Shown piece after piece: positions 53,365 through 62,394 of a DNA stretch of 64,000 nt. The stretch spans positions 3,567,511-3,631,510 of the forward strand of contig CP129490.1 of NCBI GenBank assembly GCA_030584085.1, in the 5' to 3' direction. Under the pieces are notes generated by a model, which searched no databases, was not told where the DNA came from, and saw only the letters and a list, made by a program, of their open reading frames with translations. Both the position numbers and the translations under genes were made by a program. Source of the stretch: Melioribacteraceae bacterium (GTDB lineage: Bacteria; Bacteroidota; Ignavibacteria; Ignavibacteriales; Melioribacteraceae). Each line of letters starts with the position of its first letter. Positions within the stretch are counted from its first letter, which is position 1.

Positions 53365-53733
53365 ATGAGAAAAGACCACGAACCACCTCCGGCAACATTA
53401 AAGGGAATGAAATTTCATCACATTGGAATTCCCACCACAGAAAAAAGACCAAACGAAAAATATATCGAACATCTTAAATTTTATGTCTCCGGTTTTGAAA
53501 CAAGTGAATATGGAATTGAATGGATGCGTTTCGAAAGCGATAGTCCCGTTTCAGATATTATAAAACAAATACCGCACATTGCATTTGAAGTAGATAATCT
53601 TGAAGAAGCAATAAAAGAAAAAGAATTAATCGATGATATATCTTCCCCATCCGAAGGAGTACGCGTAGCAATGATAGTTGAGAATGGTGCTCCTATAGAG
53701 TTTATAGAATTTTCAAGAAACAAAAATATATAA
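53365..53733 (+). CDS. VOC-like small protein
   Basis: 122 residues. KFHHIGIPTTEKRPNEKYIE at the start and HIAFEVDNLEEAIKEKELID in the middle give the VOC pattern; GAPIEFIEFSR ends it. It keeps the first-strand histidine (HHIG) and C-terminal glutamates. Five bases after the acetyltransferase. A lyase or binding role is possible. Confidence 0.8.
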   Translation: MRKDHEPPPATLKGMKFHHIGIPTTEKRPNEKYIEHLKFYVSGFETSEYGIEWMRFESDSPVSDIIKQIPHIAFEVDNLEEAIKEKELIDDISSPSEGVRVAMIVENGAPIEFIEFSRNKNI

Positions 53734-53745
53734 GGAAATTATAAT

Positions 53746-54276
53746 TTGAGCAAAACAACTTTATATATTGCATCGAGTATTGATGGATACATTGCAACAA
53801 AGGATCATAGTGTTGATTGGCTTTCTGTAGTCGAAGACGGCGAAGAAGATTATGGCTACAATGAATTCTATAATAGCATAGATGCTATTGTAATGGGAAG
53901 AAAGACATACGATTTTATCTTACAACATAGTGACTGGCCTTACGCTGGAAAACAAAGCTTTGTTTTTACGTCTCAAAAATTAATCACGGATAGAAAAGAT
54001 ATCGAGTTTTTGCATGGTGATATAAAAACCGGTTTTAGTAAAATAATTTCCTCAGGACGCGAAAATATTTGGCTTGTCGGCGGTGGACTTCTTAACACCG
54101 AATTTTTAAACAACAATTTAATTGATGAAATTATCCTATCGATAATTCCAATTGCTCTTGGCGAAGGTATTCCTCTTTTTCCTAACGCCAATCAACAAAC
54201 TCTAAAGCTTCTTCAAGCAACAAATTATAAATCCGGACTAGTTCAATTAAAGTACGAGATTGATATAAAAAAATAA
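53746..54276 (+). CDS. RibD C-terminal/dihydrofolate reductase-family protein
   Basis: 176 residues from a TTG start behind AAGGA. RibD/DHFR-like core: LYIASSIDGYIATKDHSVDW, then AIVMGRKTYDFIL and IWLVGGGLLNTEFLNNNLID with LSIIPIALGEGIPLFP. Such enzymes reduce pteridine-like substrates with NADPH, but many homologues are uncharacterised. Part of the run of small enzymes from 52102. Confidence 0.88.
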   Translation: MSKTTLYIASSIDGYIATKDHSVDWLSVVEDGEEDYGYNEFYNSIDAIVMGRKTYDFILQHSDWPYAGKQSFVFTSQKLITDRKDIEFLHGDIKTGFSKIISSGRENIWLVGGGLLNTEFLNNNLIDEIILSIIPIALGEGIPLFPNANQQTLKLLQATNYKSGLVQLKYEIDIKK

Positions 54277-54284
54277 TTAAGAAA

Positions 54285-54911
54285 ATGAACAAGAATCCTT
54301 GGTTAGACATAAGTTATGAAGATTATATCGGACATATGGACAGTCCGGAAGTCGATCAGTATAAGATGATAAACAAAGTGTTCAAGGAATCTCTCGAGGA
54401 TTTTTCACCAAAATCTGTCTTTGTCCCCGGTTGTACAATCGGAAACGGGTTTGAACATATAGATTGGTCATCAGTTAAAAGTGTTACTGCTCTGGATATC
54501 AACGCGAATTATTTGGATGTCGTTCGTCAGAAATATGGACATCATCCACAGTTGAAAATCATAAATGCTGATTTACAATATTGGGATCCCGATTCAATCA
54601 AATTCGACATGATTTATGCCGCACTTGTTTTTGAATATGTGAACGTATCGACCGTTTTAAAAATGTTTTATAAATCAATGCATTCCCGCTCAAGATTAAT
54701 TACAATATTACAAAATGAGAGTGCGCTTCAAAGTAAAGTTTCACAAACAAAATATACTTCGTTAGAAAAACTAAACTCTATAATGCACTTGGTAAATATT
54801 AGCGACTTTGAAAAAATCTTGCATCAATATGGTTTTGAAATCAACGATAAAAAAATAATAACGCTTAACAGCGGAAAGATTTTTAGTGTTTATGAGTTAG
54901 TTACAAATTAG
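54285..54911 (+). CDS. Class I SAM-dependent methyltransferase
   Basis: 208 residues. Motif I is degenerate but visible (SVFVPGCTIGNGFEHI), followed by VTALDINANYLDVVRQKYGH (acidic loop), PQLKIINADLQYWD (motif II/III) and FDMIYAALVFEYVNV. The Rossmann core fits a methyltransferase. Substrate unknown. The gene starts eight bases after the reductase-like gene. Confidence 0.8.
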   Translation: MNKNPWLDISYEDYIGHMDSPEVDQYKMINKVFKESLEDFSPKSVFVPGCTIGNGFEHIDWSSVKSVTALDINANYLDVVRQKYGHHPQLKIINADLQYWDPDSIKFDMIYAALVFEYVNVSTVLKMFYKSMHSRSRLITILQNESALQSKVSQTKYTSLEKLNSIMHLVNISDFEKILHQYGFEINDKKIITLNSGKIFSVYELVTN

Positions 54912-54936
54912 CCATAATATTAACGAGGACTCTAAT

Positions 54937-55308
54937 ATGACATCCACAAATGATTTCAAAATAATCTTTGATAGATTAAAAGAGAACTTCAATAAATATG
55001 ATAAAGAATTGAATGTTTTAAAAGACGAAAAAGAAAATTATTCACTCGAAGGATTCTTTTCAGAAAGATTTAAAAAAAATCTTTGGTTCGGTGGTGTGGA
55101 AGTAAAGAAGAATTATGTAAGTTACCATTTAATGCCAATTTATATGTACAAAGATATTGCGGAAAACATTCCGGAAAATTTGAAAAAGCATATGCAGGGT
55201 AAATCTTGTTTTAATTTTAAATCCTATGACGAAAATCTCTTCGCGGAAATGGAAAAGTTTACGGATTTGTGCTTCAGAGAATTTAAAAAACGAGGTGATA
55301 AAATTTAA
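54937..55308 (+). CDS. DUF1801-like conserved hypothetical protein
   Basis: 123 residues. NLWFGGVEVKKNYVSYHLMP, KKHMQGKSCFNFKSYDEN and FTDLCFREFKKRG give a YdhG/DUF1801-like pattern, although the family assignment is from memory. Cytoplasmic, no catalytic site known. Lies in the run of small enzymes. Confidence 0.65.
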   Translation: MTSTNDFKIIFDRLKENFNKYDKELNVLKDEKENYSLEGFFSERFKKNLWFGGVEVKKNYVSYHLMPIYMYKDIAENIPENLKKHMQGKSCFNFKSYDENLFAEMEKFTDLCFREFKKRGDKI

Positions 55309-55368
55309 TTTATTTGTACAGAACAGCCGTTGGGTTTATTTTTAACAATATTTATTTGGATTACAACC

Positions 55369-55971
55369 ATGAAAAAAATATGCGTGTTTTGCGGCTCAAG
55401 TTTTGGCAATAATAAGAGTTATTCCGACACTGCGAATTTACTTGGCAAACTCATCGCAAAAAAGAATATTGAACTTGTCTATGGCGGTGCAAGTGTTGGA
55501 TTAATGGGTGAAATCGCTTCTGCGGTTATTAATGCAGGAGGCAAAGTAATCGGCGTTATTCCCAAACAGCTTATTGAAAAAGAAGTTGCGCATACCGGGC
55601 TAAATGATTTACGTGTTGTCGGATCAATGTCCGAGCGAAAGTCTTTGATGGCTGATCTTTCAGATGGATTTATTGCTTTGCCCGGGGGATTCGGAACACT
55701 CGAAGAGGTTTTTGAAGTTGTCGCTTGGGGTCAACTTAACTTCCATAACAAACCTTTAGGCTTGCTAAATGTTAACGGCTACTATGATAATCTTACAAGT
55801 TTTTTAGACCATACCGTAAAAGAAAATTTTATAAAACCGGAACACCGCGAAATGATATTGGTAGATAGTGATCCGGAGAAAATGCTTCTAAAATTACAAA
55901 ACTACATACCTCCTAAATTTGATAAAGCGGATTGGATTCTTGAAATGCTCAACAAACAAAAACCGGCTTAG
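55369..55971 (+). CDS. LOG-family (TIGR00730) Rossmann-fold protein
   Basis: 200 residues from ATG 55369; the longer frame starts 13 codons earlier. KICVFCGSSFGNNKSYSDTA, LVYGGASVGLMGEIAS and PGGFGTLEEVFEVVAWGQLN with the PGGxGTxxE motif of cytokinin riboside 5'-monophosphate phosphoribohydrolases (LOG). Bacterial members cleave nucleoside monophosphates to base and ribose-5-phosphate. Confidence 0.93.
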   Translation: MKKICVFCGSSFGNNKSYSDTANLLGKLIAKKNIELVYGGASVGLMGEIASAVINAGGKVIGVIPKQLIEKEVAHTGLNDLRVVGSMSERKSLMADLSDGFIALPGGFGTLEEVFEVVAWGQLNFHNKPLGLLNVNGYYDNLTSFLDHTVKENFIKPEHREMILVDSDPEKMLLKLQNYIPPKFDKADWILEMLNKQKPA

Positions 55972-56150
55972 TTGAACTTTAAGACCGAACAATAGAATTA
56001 GTAATTGCTCTTTCTTATTTCTTTAATGAAATTAAATCCGTCATCAACAAAACCATAATAAATCTGAACAAATATCTTTCTCAATACATCTTTTATAAGA
56101 ATATTTGCTGTAGTAATTTGCAAGTAACAATTAAAAACATTGGGGGTTAT

Positions 56151-56651
56151 ATGTACCGCAAAATTGCAGACTTCATTAAAACTTGGAAAGCAGAAGAGGA
56201 AGCAACGGTAAAAATATTGTCTAACATTAAAGATGAACATCTTTTAAAGACTATTTCCGATAACACAAGAAGTTTAGGAAGATTAGCATGGCACATAACA
56301 CAAACATTAACCGAAATGGGCAGTAAAGTTGAGTTGGTTGAAAATGATTATCTAGATGGCAAGCCTATACCAAGTAACATATCCGAGATTATTGATCTCT
56401 ACAAAAAATATTGTGATGAGCTGGCAGTCAACCTTAAATCAAAATGGACTGACGAAGACTTATCGTTAAAAATGGATTTGTATGGACAATCATGGGAAAG
56501 AGGAAGAATCTTGACGATGTTAGTCAATCATCAAATACATCACCGTGCACAAATAACTGTTATAATGAGATTACTCGGACTACCAGTTCCAGGTATATAT
56601 GGTCCTTCAAAAGAAGAATGGAAAAACTACGGAATGGAACCGCAAGATTAA
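56151..56651 (+). CDS. DinB-family putative metalloenzyme
   Basis: 166 residues from ATG 56151, chosen because GGGGGTTAT precedes it; the frame opens 11 codons upstream. Metal-site residues: LAWHITQTLTEMG in helix 2 and VNHQIHHRAQITVIMRLLG near the end. It parallels the DinB protein at 8151 but sequences differ. Family members are often thiol-dependent transferases. It closes the run of small enzymes. Confidence 0.88.
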   Translation: MYRKIADFIKTWKAEEEATVKILSNIKDEHLLKTISDNTRSLGRLAWHITQTLTEMGSKVELVENDYLDGKPIPSNISEIIDLYKKYCDELAVNLKSKWTDEDLSLKMDLYGQSWERGRILTMLVNHQIHHRAQITVIMRLLGLPVPGIYGPSKEEWKNYGMEPQD

Positions 56652-56660
56652 ATTTTATAA

Positions 56661-56697
56661 TTCTATTAATCACGGAATAATTCCGTGGTTAATAGAA
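56661..56697. terminator. Long hairpin between DinB and POT genes
   Basis: A 17-base stem (56661-56677 with 56681-56697, one G-U pair) around a three-base loop TAA. The loop side reads CACGGAA-TAA-TTCCGTG. No U-run follows, so it may be a terminator or a repeat. Confidence 0.65.
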
Positions 56698-56764
56698 AGC
56701 TCAACAAATACCTTCATCAACTTTTTACGTATATTAGCTTTTTAGTTTCATACATGGAGAAAAA

Positions 56765-58108
56765 ATGAAATCTCGTCATCCTAAAGGATTGCCCGTACTC
56801 TTTTTCACGGAAATGTGGGAGCGTTTTAGTTTCTATGGAATGCGAGCAATTCTTGTTCTCTATTTAACAAAAGAAACTATTGGGGATAACCCCGGTATGG
56901 GGTGGAGTAATTCCGATGCATTGATTCTTTATGGTTGGTATACGATGCTTGTCTATGTTATGTCAATCCCAGGTGGAATTGTAGCGGATAGATTTCTCGG
57001 TCAGAAAAAAACAGTTTTTCTTGGCGGACTTTTTATTGCGATCGGACAATTAACTTTAGCAGTTTCCGGTGAAGCTTTTTTCTATACTGGTTTGATATTA
57101 TTAATTATTGGAGTCGGATTTCTTAAGCCAAACATTTCTACAATGGTCGGAGGATTGTATAAAGAAGGTGATCCTCGACGCGATAGTGGATTTACAATTT
57201 TTTATATAGGAATTAACATAGGCGCCGCAACCGCTCCTTTAATTGTCGGTTATGTTGGTGAAGTTTACGGATGGCATATCGGATTTTCATTAGCTGGATT
57301 TGGAATGATTTTAGGACAGATTATTTATTTGTTGGGTCAAAAACATTTAAAGACAGTCGGGAACTATGTCCCTGTTCCCAAAATCGAAGGATCAAAAAGC
57401 AATAAACCTCTAACAAAAATTGAAAAAGATCGTGTTGTTGTTCTTCTAATTTCCTTTCTAATAGTAATTGTTTTCTGGGGCGCTTATGAACAGGCAGGCG
57501 GGTTGATGAACCTATACACGAAAGAAAAGATTAATAGAATTGTTTTGGGATGGGAAATTCCTACGAGTGTATTTCAATCTGTACCGGCAATTTTTGTAAT
57601 AATATTTGGCACTGCTGTCGCCGCTTTTTGGTCCAGACGAAATAATAAAGGAAAAGAATCCTCTTCCATTTTTAAAATGGCGATAGGTACAATAATAATG
57701 GGAACAGGATTTTTAATGATGTCAGCCGCAGCTTTAGAGGCTCAAGCCAGCGGTAAAGCATTGCTGATTTGGTTAATTCTTTCTTACCTACTTCAAGTTA
57801 TAGGCGAACTCTCAATCTCGCCCGTTGCGCTTTCATTCATCACAAAACTAGCTCCTCTTAAATATGCATCAATAATGATGGGTGTTTATTTTGCCGCAAC
57901 AGGGCTTGGCAATAAACTCGCCGGACTTGTAGGAGAGTTTGCACAAAATGCCGGTGAGTTTGAAGTCTTTACGGGAATATTTGTCTTCTGTGTCTTTTTC
58001 GGACTACTGCTTTTGGTGTTCTTTAAAAAATTAAAAGCTCTTACTCATGGTGCGGAAGAAATAAAGTTAGAAGAAAAACTTGAGGCTGCTGAAAAGCTGA
58101 ATACTTAA
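56765..58108 (+). CDS. POT-family proton-coupled peptide transporter
   Basis: 447 residues with about twelve membrane helices. The POT signature ExxER is in FTEMWERFSFYGMRAILVLYL, followed by LYGWYTMLVYVMSIPGG and GFTIFYIGINIGAATAP (the PTR2 FYxxINxG motif), and a late GELSISPVALSFITKLAP. These transporters import di- and tripeptides with protons. CATGGAG precedes the ATG. It stands alone before the antiporter operon. Confidence 0.95.
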   Translation: MKSRHPKGLPVLFFTEMWERFSFYGMRAILVLYLTKETIGDNPGMGWSNSDALILYGWYTMLVYVMSIPGGIVADRFLGQKKTVFLGGLFIAIGQLTLAVSGEAFFYTGLILLIIGVGFLKPNISTMVGGLYKEGDPRRDSGFTIFYIGINIGAATAPLIVGYVGEVYGWHIGFSLAGFGMILGQIIYLLGQKHLKTVGNYVPVPKIEGSKSNKPLTKIEKDRVVVLLISFLIVIVFWGAYEQAGGLMNLYTKEKINRIVLGWEIPTSVFQSVPAIFVIIFGTAVAAFWSRRNNKGKESSSIFKMAIGTIIMGTGFLMMSAAALEAQASGKALLIWLILSYLLQVIGELSISPVALSFITKLAPLKYASIMMGVYFAATGLGNKLAGLVGEFAQNAGEFEVFTGIFVFCVFFGLLLLVFFKKLKALTHGAEEIKLEEKLEAAEKLNT

Positions 58109-58279
58109 AAATTAGGAACTGGTTAAACAGTAATCAACATTTAAGAAAGCAAGCATCATTTTATTCTTTAATTACATTAAAAAATTCACTTAACAACAAA
58201 GTTTTTCCTCTTGTTTCCATTCCGCATTTTCTTGTTTAGAATTTCTTTTTTATATAACTTTTGCATTCTTAAGCTAACC

Positions 58280-58837
58280 ATGATTAAAGTAAATCCAAGA
58301 AATATCGTACTTCATTTCTGTATAATGATGGCTTTCTGGCTCATCTTAAGCGGCTATTTTGACTTGTTTCATATTTCGCTAGGTGTTCTGTCGGTTAGTA
58401 CTGTTTTGTGGTTCAACGCAAAGTTGCGCAATCATGTTTTTTATCCCGATAAAAAATCAGAAGAATCCGGGTTAAGAGTTTTTAGATTTTTTTACTTCCT
58501 AATTTTTCTATTGTGGGAAATAATAACATCAAGCTTTAGAATTGCTTACTTGATCATTCATCCCAAGATGCCGATCAAAACCGGGATAATAAAATTCAAA
58601 ACAAATCTGCCGAATATGTTTGCGAAAGTGACTTTGGGAAATTCTATCTCGCTAACTCCGGGAACTGTCACATTACACATTGACGGAGAAAACTTTGTCG
58701 TTCACGCCTTAACAAGTGAATCAGATGAAGCACATATTGATCACTCCTTGGCCGTTGAAGTTGCCAAGCTTTATAAAACAAAAATAGAAAGAGTTGTATG
58801 CGACGAAGTTATAATTGATTCAGAGGATGAGCTATAG
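58280..58837 (+). CDS. mrpE: Mrp antiporter subunit E
   Basis: 185 residues from ATG 58280; the open frame begins 23 codons upstream. Three membrane segments, with AFWLILSGYFDLFHISLGVL, then FFYFLIFLLWEIITSSFRIA and the MrpE hallmark LGNSISLTPGTVTLHIDGEN. It starts the antiporter operon and its stop is directly followed by the MrpF gene. The small subunit is required for the sodium/proton exchange complex. Confidence 0.94.
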   Translation: MIKVNPRNIVLHFCIMMAFWLILSGYFDLFHISLGVLSVSTVLWFNAKLRNHVFYPDKKSEESGLRVFRFFYFLIFLLWEIITSSFRIAYLIIHPKMPIKTGIIKFKTNLPNMFAKVTLGNSISLTPGTVTLHIDGENFVVHALTSESDEAHIDHSLAVEVAKLYKTKIERVVCDEVIIDSEDEL

Positions 58838-58838
58838 T

Positions 58839-59108
58839 ATGGAATCATTTTTTATTGCAATGGCTATAGGTTTAACAATAATTATTACTATCCCCTTTTT
58901 TAGAGTAATAAAAGGTCCGACTGTTTTTGACAGATTACTCGGTGCCGGTGCAATCGGTACAAAAACCTTAGTGCTGATTTTATTGCTTGGTCATTTGTTC
59001 GGCAGGTTAGATATGTTCATCGACATAGCTCTTGCTTATTCAATTTTAAATTTCATCAGTTCATTAATTATCGCAAAATATTTTTCAACCGAGAAAGCAA
59101 AAGAATGA
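58839..59108 (+). CDS. mrpF: Mrp antiporter subunit F
   Basis: 89 residues, three membrane segments. Start ATG 58839 has GAGG upstream inside mrpE and lies one base after its stop. FFRVIKGPTVFDRLLGAGAI and DMFIDIALAYSILNFISSLI are typical of MrpF/MnhF. Overlaps MrpG by four bases. Confidence 0.93.
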   Translation: MESFFIAMAIGLTIIITIPFFRVIKGPTVFDRLLGAGAIGTKTLVLILLLGHLFGRLDMFIDIALAYSILNFISSLIIAKYFSTEKAKE

Positions 59109-59428
59109 TAGAACTTCAAAATATATTAACAATTTTTTTTATTGTAGTCGGCTCGTTTTTTATGATGATCGGAAGTGTTGGTGTTATAAGATTACCGGAT
59201 TTTTTCACACGCTCTCATGCAACAAGCAAAAGTGATACGCTGGGAATTATGTTAATCATTCTGGGACTAATGGTTTACGAAGGATTCTGCTTAAAGAGTT
59301 TAAAACTATTAATCATTTTTGTGTTTGTTGCGATTGCCAATCCTGTTGGGGCTCATGCATTAGCGCGTGCCGCTTTAAGTTTCGGGATTAAACCTTGGTT
59401 CAAAAAAGATAAAGAAAAGGAAGAATAG
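59105..59428 (+). CDS. mrpG: Mrp antiporter subunit G
   Basis: 107 residues with three membrane segments. VGSFFMMIGSVGVIRLPDFF, then TRSHATSKSDTLGIMLIILG and PVGAHALARAALSFG are MrpG/MnhG hallmarks. Four-base overlap with mrpF, and the next ORF begins right after its stop. Confidence 0.94.
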   Translation: MIELQNILTIFFIVVGSFFMMIGSVGVIRLPDFFTRSHATSKSDTLGIMLIILGLMVYEGFCLKSLKLLIIFVFVAIANPVGAHALARAALSFGIKPWFKKDKEKEE

Positions 59429-59674
59429 ATGCATTGGGAACTTGAACTTGTACTTTATGTCTTTCTTATAATTTCTGCTGTTGTTTCTTTACATGTTAAA
59501 GATCTGTTAACCGCAGTTGTGTCATTAAGTGTGTTCAGTTATATACTTGCAATGCTGTTTGTATCTATGGGCGCTATTGATGTCGGGTTTACCGAAGCGG
59601 TTGTCGGAGCCGGTATAACCGGTGTTCTTTATATCGTTTTAATATTCAGAACAACGAGGAGAACTAACGATTGA
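59429..59674 (+). CDS. MbhD/DUF4040-type antiporter subunit
   Basis: 81 residues, two or three helices. DLLTAVVSLSVFSYILAMLF and DVGFTEAVVGAGITGVLYIV match the small MbhD/DUF4040 subunit that corresponds to the C-terminal part of large MrpA. It begins directly at the base after mrpG. Confidence 0.9.
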   Translation: MHWELELVLYVFLIISAVVSLHVKDLLTAVVSLSVFSYILAMLFVSMGAIDVGFTEAVVGAGITGVLYIVLIFRTTRRTND

Positions 59675-59982
59675 AATATCTAACTTATATCAGCGTTGTA
59701 ATATTTGCTCTATTATTGATTTATGCCTCACATGGTCTTCCCTATCGAGGTGATTCAACCGCTTTGGTTAATAGAGAAGAAAGTTTAACCGGAACTCCGG
59801 TTGCTTCTTCATACTATATAGAAAATGCAATTAAAGATGCCAACACTGACAACATGGTTACAACTGTTTTGGGAGATTATAGAAGTTTCGATACACTGGG
59901 CGAAGAACTTGTAATATTTTCAGCTGGTATGATTTGTTATCTACTTTTAAGACGGGAGAAAAAACGTGCAACAAGGAAGTAG
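59671..59982 (+). CDS. MbhE-type antiporter subunit
   Basis: 103 residues from TTG behind GAGGAG, overlapping the MbhD stop by three bases. One N-terminal helix, a polar middle (SYYIENAIKDANTDNMVTTV, then LGDYRSFDTLGEE) and a second helix ending RREKK. This matches MbhE, the membrane-proximal linker of the MrpA C-terminal region. Confidence 0.85.
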   Translation: MKYLTYISVVIFALLLIYASHGLPYRGDSTALVNREESLTGTPVASSYYIENAIKDANTDNMVTTVLGDYRSFDTLGEELVIFSAGMICYLLLRREKKRATRK

Positions 59983-60409
59983 CAGTCCTATTATTATTCT
60001 TTTAAGCCGAATACTCTCTCCATATATAATGTTATTCGGGATGTATGTGATCTTTCACGGGCATTATAGTCCCGGCGGAGGTTTTCAAGGTGGCGCCTTG
60101 CTTGCAACATCCATTTTATTAATAAGAATTTCTACTGATGAAAAAATTCACCCAATGCATTTTAACAAAGATTTGGCTATTCCATTAGGTGTTCTTGGGG
60201 TTTTAATATTTTTTGGAATTGGTTTATTATCATTATTGCTCGGAGGAAATTTTCTGGATTATAGTTTTCTGCCCATACCCGGTTTAACTTCTGCCGAGTT
60301 AAGATATTTCGGCATACTATTTATCGAAGTCGGAGTTGGGATTGCGGTCATGGCAATTCTTGTTTCCATTTATGATAATCTTATAGATGACGAGGATGAA
60401 GATGTTTGA
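59966..60409 (+). CDS. mrpB: Mrp antiporter subunit B
   Basis: 147 residues from a GTG start inside the MbhE gene. Four helices. YVIFHGHYSPGGGFQGGALL and AELRYFGILFIEVGVGIAVM are MnhB/MrpB landmarks (GHYSPGGGFQGG). Its stop overlaps the mrpC gene. Confidence 0.94.
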   Translation: MQQGSSSPIIILLSRILSPYIMLFGMYVIFHGHYSPGGGFQGGALLATSILLIRISTDEKIHPMHFNKDLAIPLGVLGVLIFFGIGLLSLLLGGNFLDYSFLPIPGLTSAELRYFGILFIEVGVGIAVMAILVSIYDNLIDDEDEDV

Positions 60410-60770
60410 TTTTATTGCCGGACATTATGATTATTGGTTTATAATCTTGCTGCTTGTAATCGGTTTGTACGGAATGACTGTAAAGAAAAATTTAGTTAAG
60501 AAATTAATCGGCATGACAATTTTTCAGGCTGCAATAATTCTGTTTTATATCTCTAGTGCAATAAAAGTTGATGCCACCGTCCCAATAATTATAGAAAATT
60601 TATCGGTTGAAAATCCGGCTAATTATATTAATCCTCTACCGCATGCTTTAATGTTAACAGCTATTGTAGTTGGAGTTGCAACCGTGGGTGTTGCTTTTGC
60701 TTTACTCATATTGATTTACAAAAATTATAAAACCCTTGATGAAACCGAACTGATTGAGTTAATGAAATGA
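60402..60770 (+). CDS. mrpC: Mrp antiporter subunit C
   Basis: 122 residues from ATG 60402, which has GAGG six bases upstream; two earlier ATGs lie in the same frame. NuoK-like three-helix protein: IGLYGMTVKKNLVKKLIGMT, then NPLPHALMLTAIVVGVATVG. Overlaps mrpD by four bases. Confidence 0.94.
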   Translation: MFDFIAGHYDYWFIILLLVIGLYGMTVKKNLVKKLIGMTIFQAAIILFYISSAIKVDATVPIIIENLSVENPANYINPLPHALMLTAIVVGVATVGVAFALLILIYKNYKTLDETELIELMK

Positions 60771-62254
60771 TTGAGAAAAATCTTCCTGCAATAATACCGC
60801 TGCTCTTTCTGTTCGCGTCTTTAATTATTCCTCTTCTTGGAGTTTGGAAAAAAAATATTGCTTATCCTATTGCCGCTCTGATTACTCTAGCGGCGACTAT
60901 ACTTTCAATATTTGGATTTATTCACGTAATAAACAATGGACCAATAAATTATTTCTTCGGCGGATGGATTCCCCCAATAGGAATCGAATACGTTTACGAT
61001 TATCTCTCTTCATTTGTGGTTCTTGTTATAAATTTTGTAGCACTATTTGTTATTGCATATTCATATCAACCGGTAAATATTGATCTTTCCGGCAAGCAAA
61101 CTGCCTATTATTCGGTTGTAATGTTATTACTAACCGGTTTTAATGGTATGATAATCACCGGGGACTTATTCAATCTTTATGTCTTCATAGAAATTTCCTC
61201 GTTAGCTGGTTATGCCTTAATTGGTGTTGGTGATAAAAAAGCACCATTTGCCGCTTTTAAATATTTGATTATCGGAACTATCGGAGCGTCATTCTATTTG
61301 CTAGGTATAGGTTATCTTTACTTTATGAGCGGTACCTTAAACATGTCAGATCTAGCCGGCATTTTACCTTTGATGGAAGAAAGTCCGACCATAATCGTTG
61401 CATTAATTTTAATCGTCGTCGGCTTCGGAATTAAAATGGCAATCTTTCCAATGCATGGTTGGCTGCCGGATTCATACACTTTTGCTCCCACTTCTTCTTC
61501 TGCATTAATTGCTCCGATCGGGACAAAGGTTGGTGCATATGCAATGATACGATTACTCTATTTTGTATTTGGTGTTGAATATTTCAGTAACGAATTAGCA
61601 GCTGCCGATTTGATTGCTGTTTTTTCTTCTGCTGGAATTATATTCGGTTCCGTCTTAGCAATCGCACAAAAAGAAATGAAACGGATGCTAGCCTACAGCA
61701 GTGTTGCACAAATTGGTTATATAGGATTGGGCATTGGTCTTGCAAATCCATTTGGTTTTATCGGAGCTGTTTTACATTTACTTAACCATGCTTTTATGAA
61801 AGCTACTTTGTTTATGGTCGCAGGCAGTATTAGAATGAAAGAGGGTCATTCAGATATTTATAAGTTTGATGATTCTTATAGAAAAAAATACCCATGGACT
61901 ATGGCGGCGTTTACCGTTGCCGCTTTATCAATGGTTGGACTCCCACCTTTAGCCGGATTTTTCAGCAAGTGGTATCTCGCTCTAGGAACAATAGAAAACT
62001 CAAGCTGGTTATTTCTTGCAGTCATATTAATAAGCAGTTTGCTAAATGCCGTTTACTTTTTTAGAATTCTTGAAAAAGTTTATATGAAATCTCCGGAAGG
62101 ATCGGAAGTAAAAGAAAAAGTAAAGAAAAATGAAATTAAGTTTTCTATGTTGATACCGATTTTGGTCTTAGCAATCGGTTTGATTGTGTTGGGTATATTG
62201 AACTTTATTATAGTTGAACACATTTATAAAATGATGCCGGAAGGTATGTTGTGA
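60767..62254 (+). CDS. mrpD: Mrp antiporter subunit D (NuoM/NuoN-like)
   Basis: 495 residues, about fourteen helices. Proton-conducting motifs: VFIEISSLAGYALIGVG (key Glu), MAIFPMHGWLPDSYTFAP (key Lys), KRMLAYSSVAQIGYIGLG and AALSMVGLPPLAGFFSKWYL. It is a proton/sodium-conducting channel subunit related to complex I. The gene is followed by a repeat-bearing gap and then a second D-like gene. Confidence 0.93.
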   Translation: MIEKNLPAIIPLLFLFASLIIPLLGVWKKNIAYPIAALITLAATILSIFGFIHVINNGPINYFFGGWIPPIGIEYVYDYLSSFVVLVINFVALFVIAYSYQPVNIDLSGKQTAYYSVVMLLLTGFNGMIITGDLFNLYVFIEISSLAGYALIGVGDKKAPFAAFKYLIIGTIGASFYLLGIGYLYFMSGTLNMSDLAGILPLMEESPTIIVALILIVVGFGIKMAIFPMHGWLPDSYTFAPTSSSALIAPIGTKVGAYAMIRLLYFVFGVEYFSNELAAADLIAVFSSAGIIFGSVLAIAQKEMKRMLAYSSVAQIGYIGLGIGLANPFGFIGAVLHLLNHAFMKATLFMVAGSIRMKEGHSDIYKFDDSYRKKYPWTMAAFTVAALSMVGLPPLAGFFSKWYLALGTIENSSWLFLAVILISSLLNAVYFFRILEKVYMKSPEGSEVKEKVKKNEIKFSMLIPILVLAIGLIVLGILNFIIVEHIYKMMPEGML

Positions 62255-62281
62255 TGAATACAAAGAAGGAATAAACAAAAA

Positions 62282-62376
62282 GTGTCATTCTGACCCAGAT
62301 AAGTCGGGGGAAGAATCTCATTTAAAGCAAACTGAGATTCCTCGGTCGTCAAAAAACGACTCCTTCGGAATGACGC
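62282..62376. repeat. Imperfect inverted-repeat element inside the antiporter operon
   Basis: GTGTCATTCTGA at the left and the near reverse complement CGGAATGACGC at the right enclose AGAATCTCA (62312-62320) and TGAGATTC (62333-62340). This TCATTCTGA...GAATCTC...GAATGAC layout is a dispersed intergenic element in related genomes (from memory). It lies between two antiporter genes and could form a stem-loop in their message. Confidence 0.7.
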
Positions 62377-62394
62377 TGACTTAATAGTTAATAC

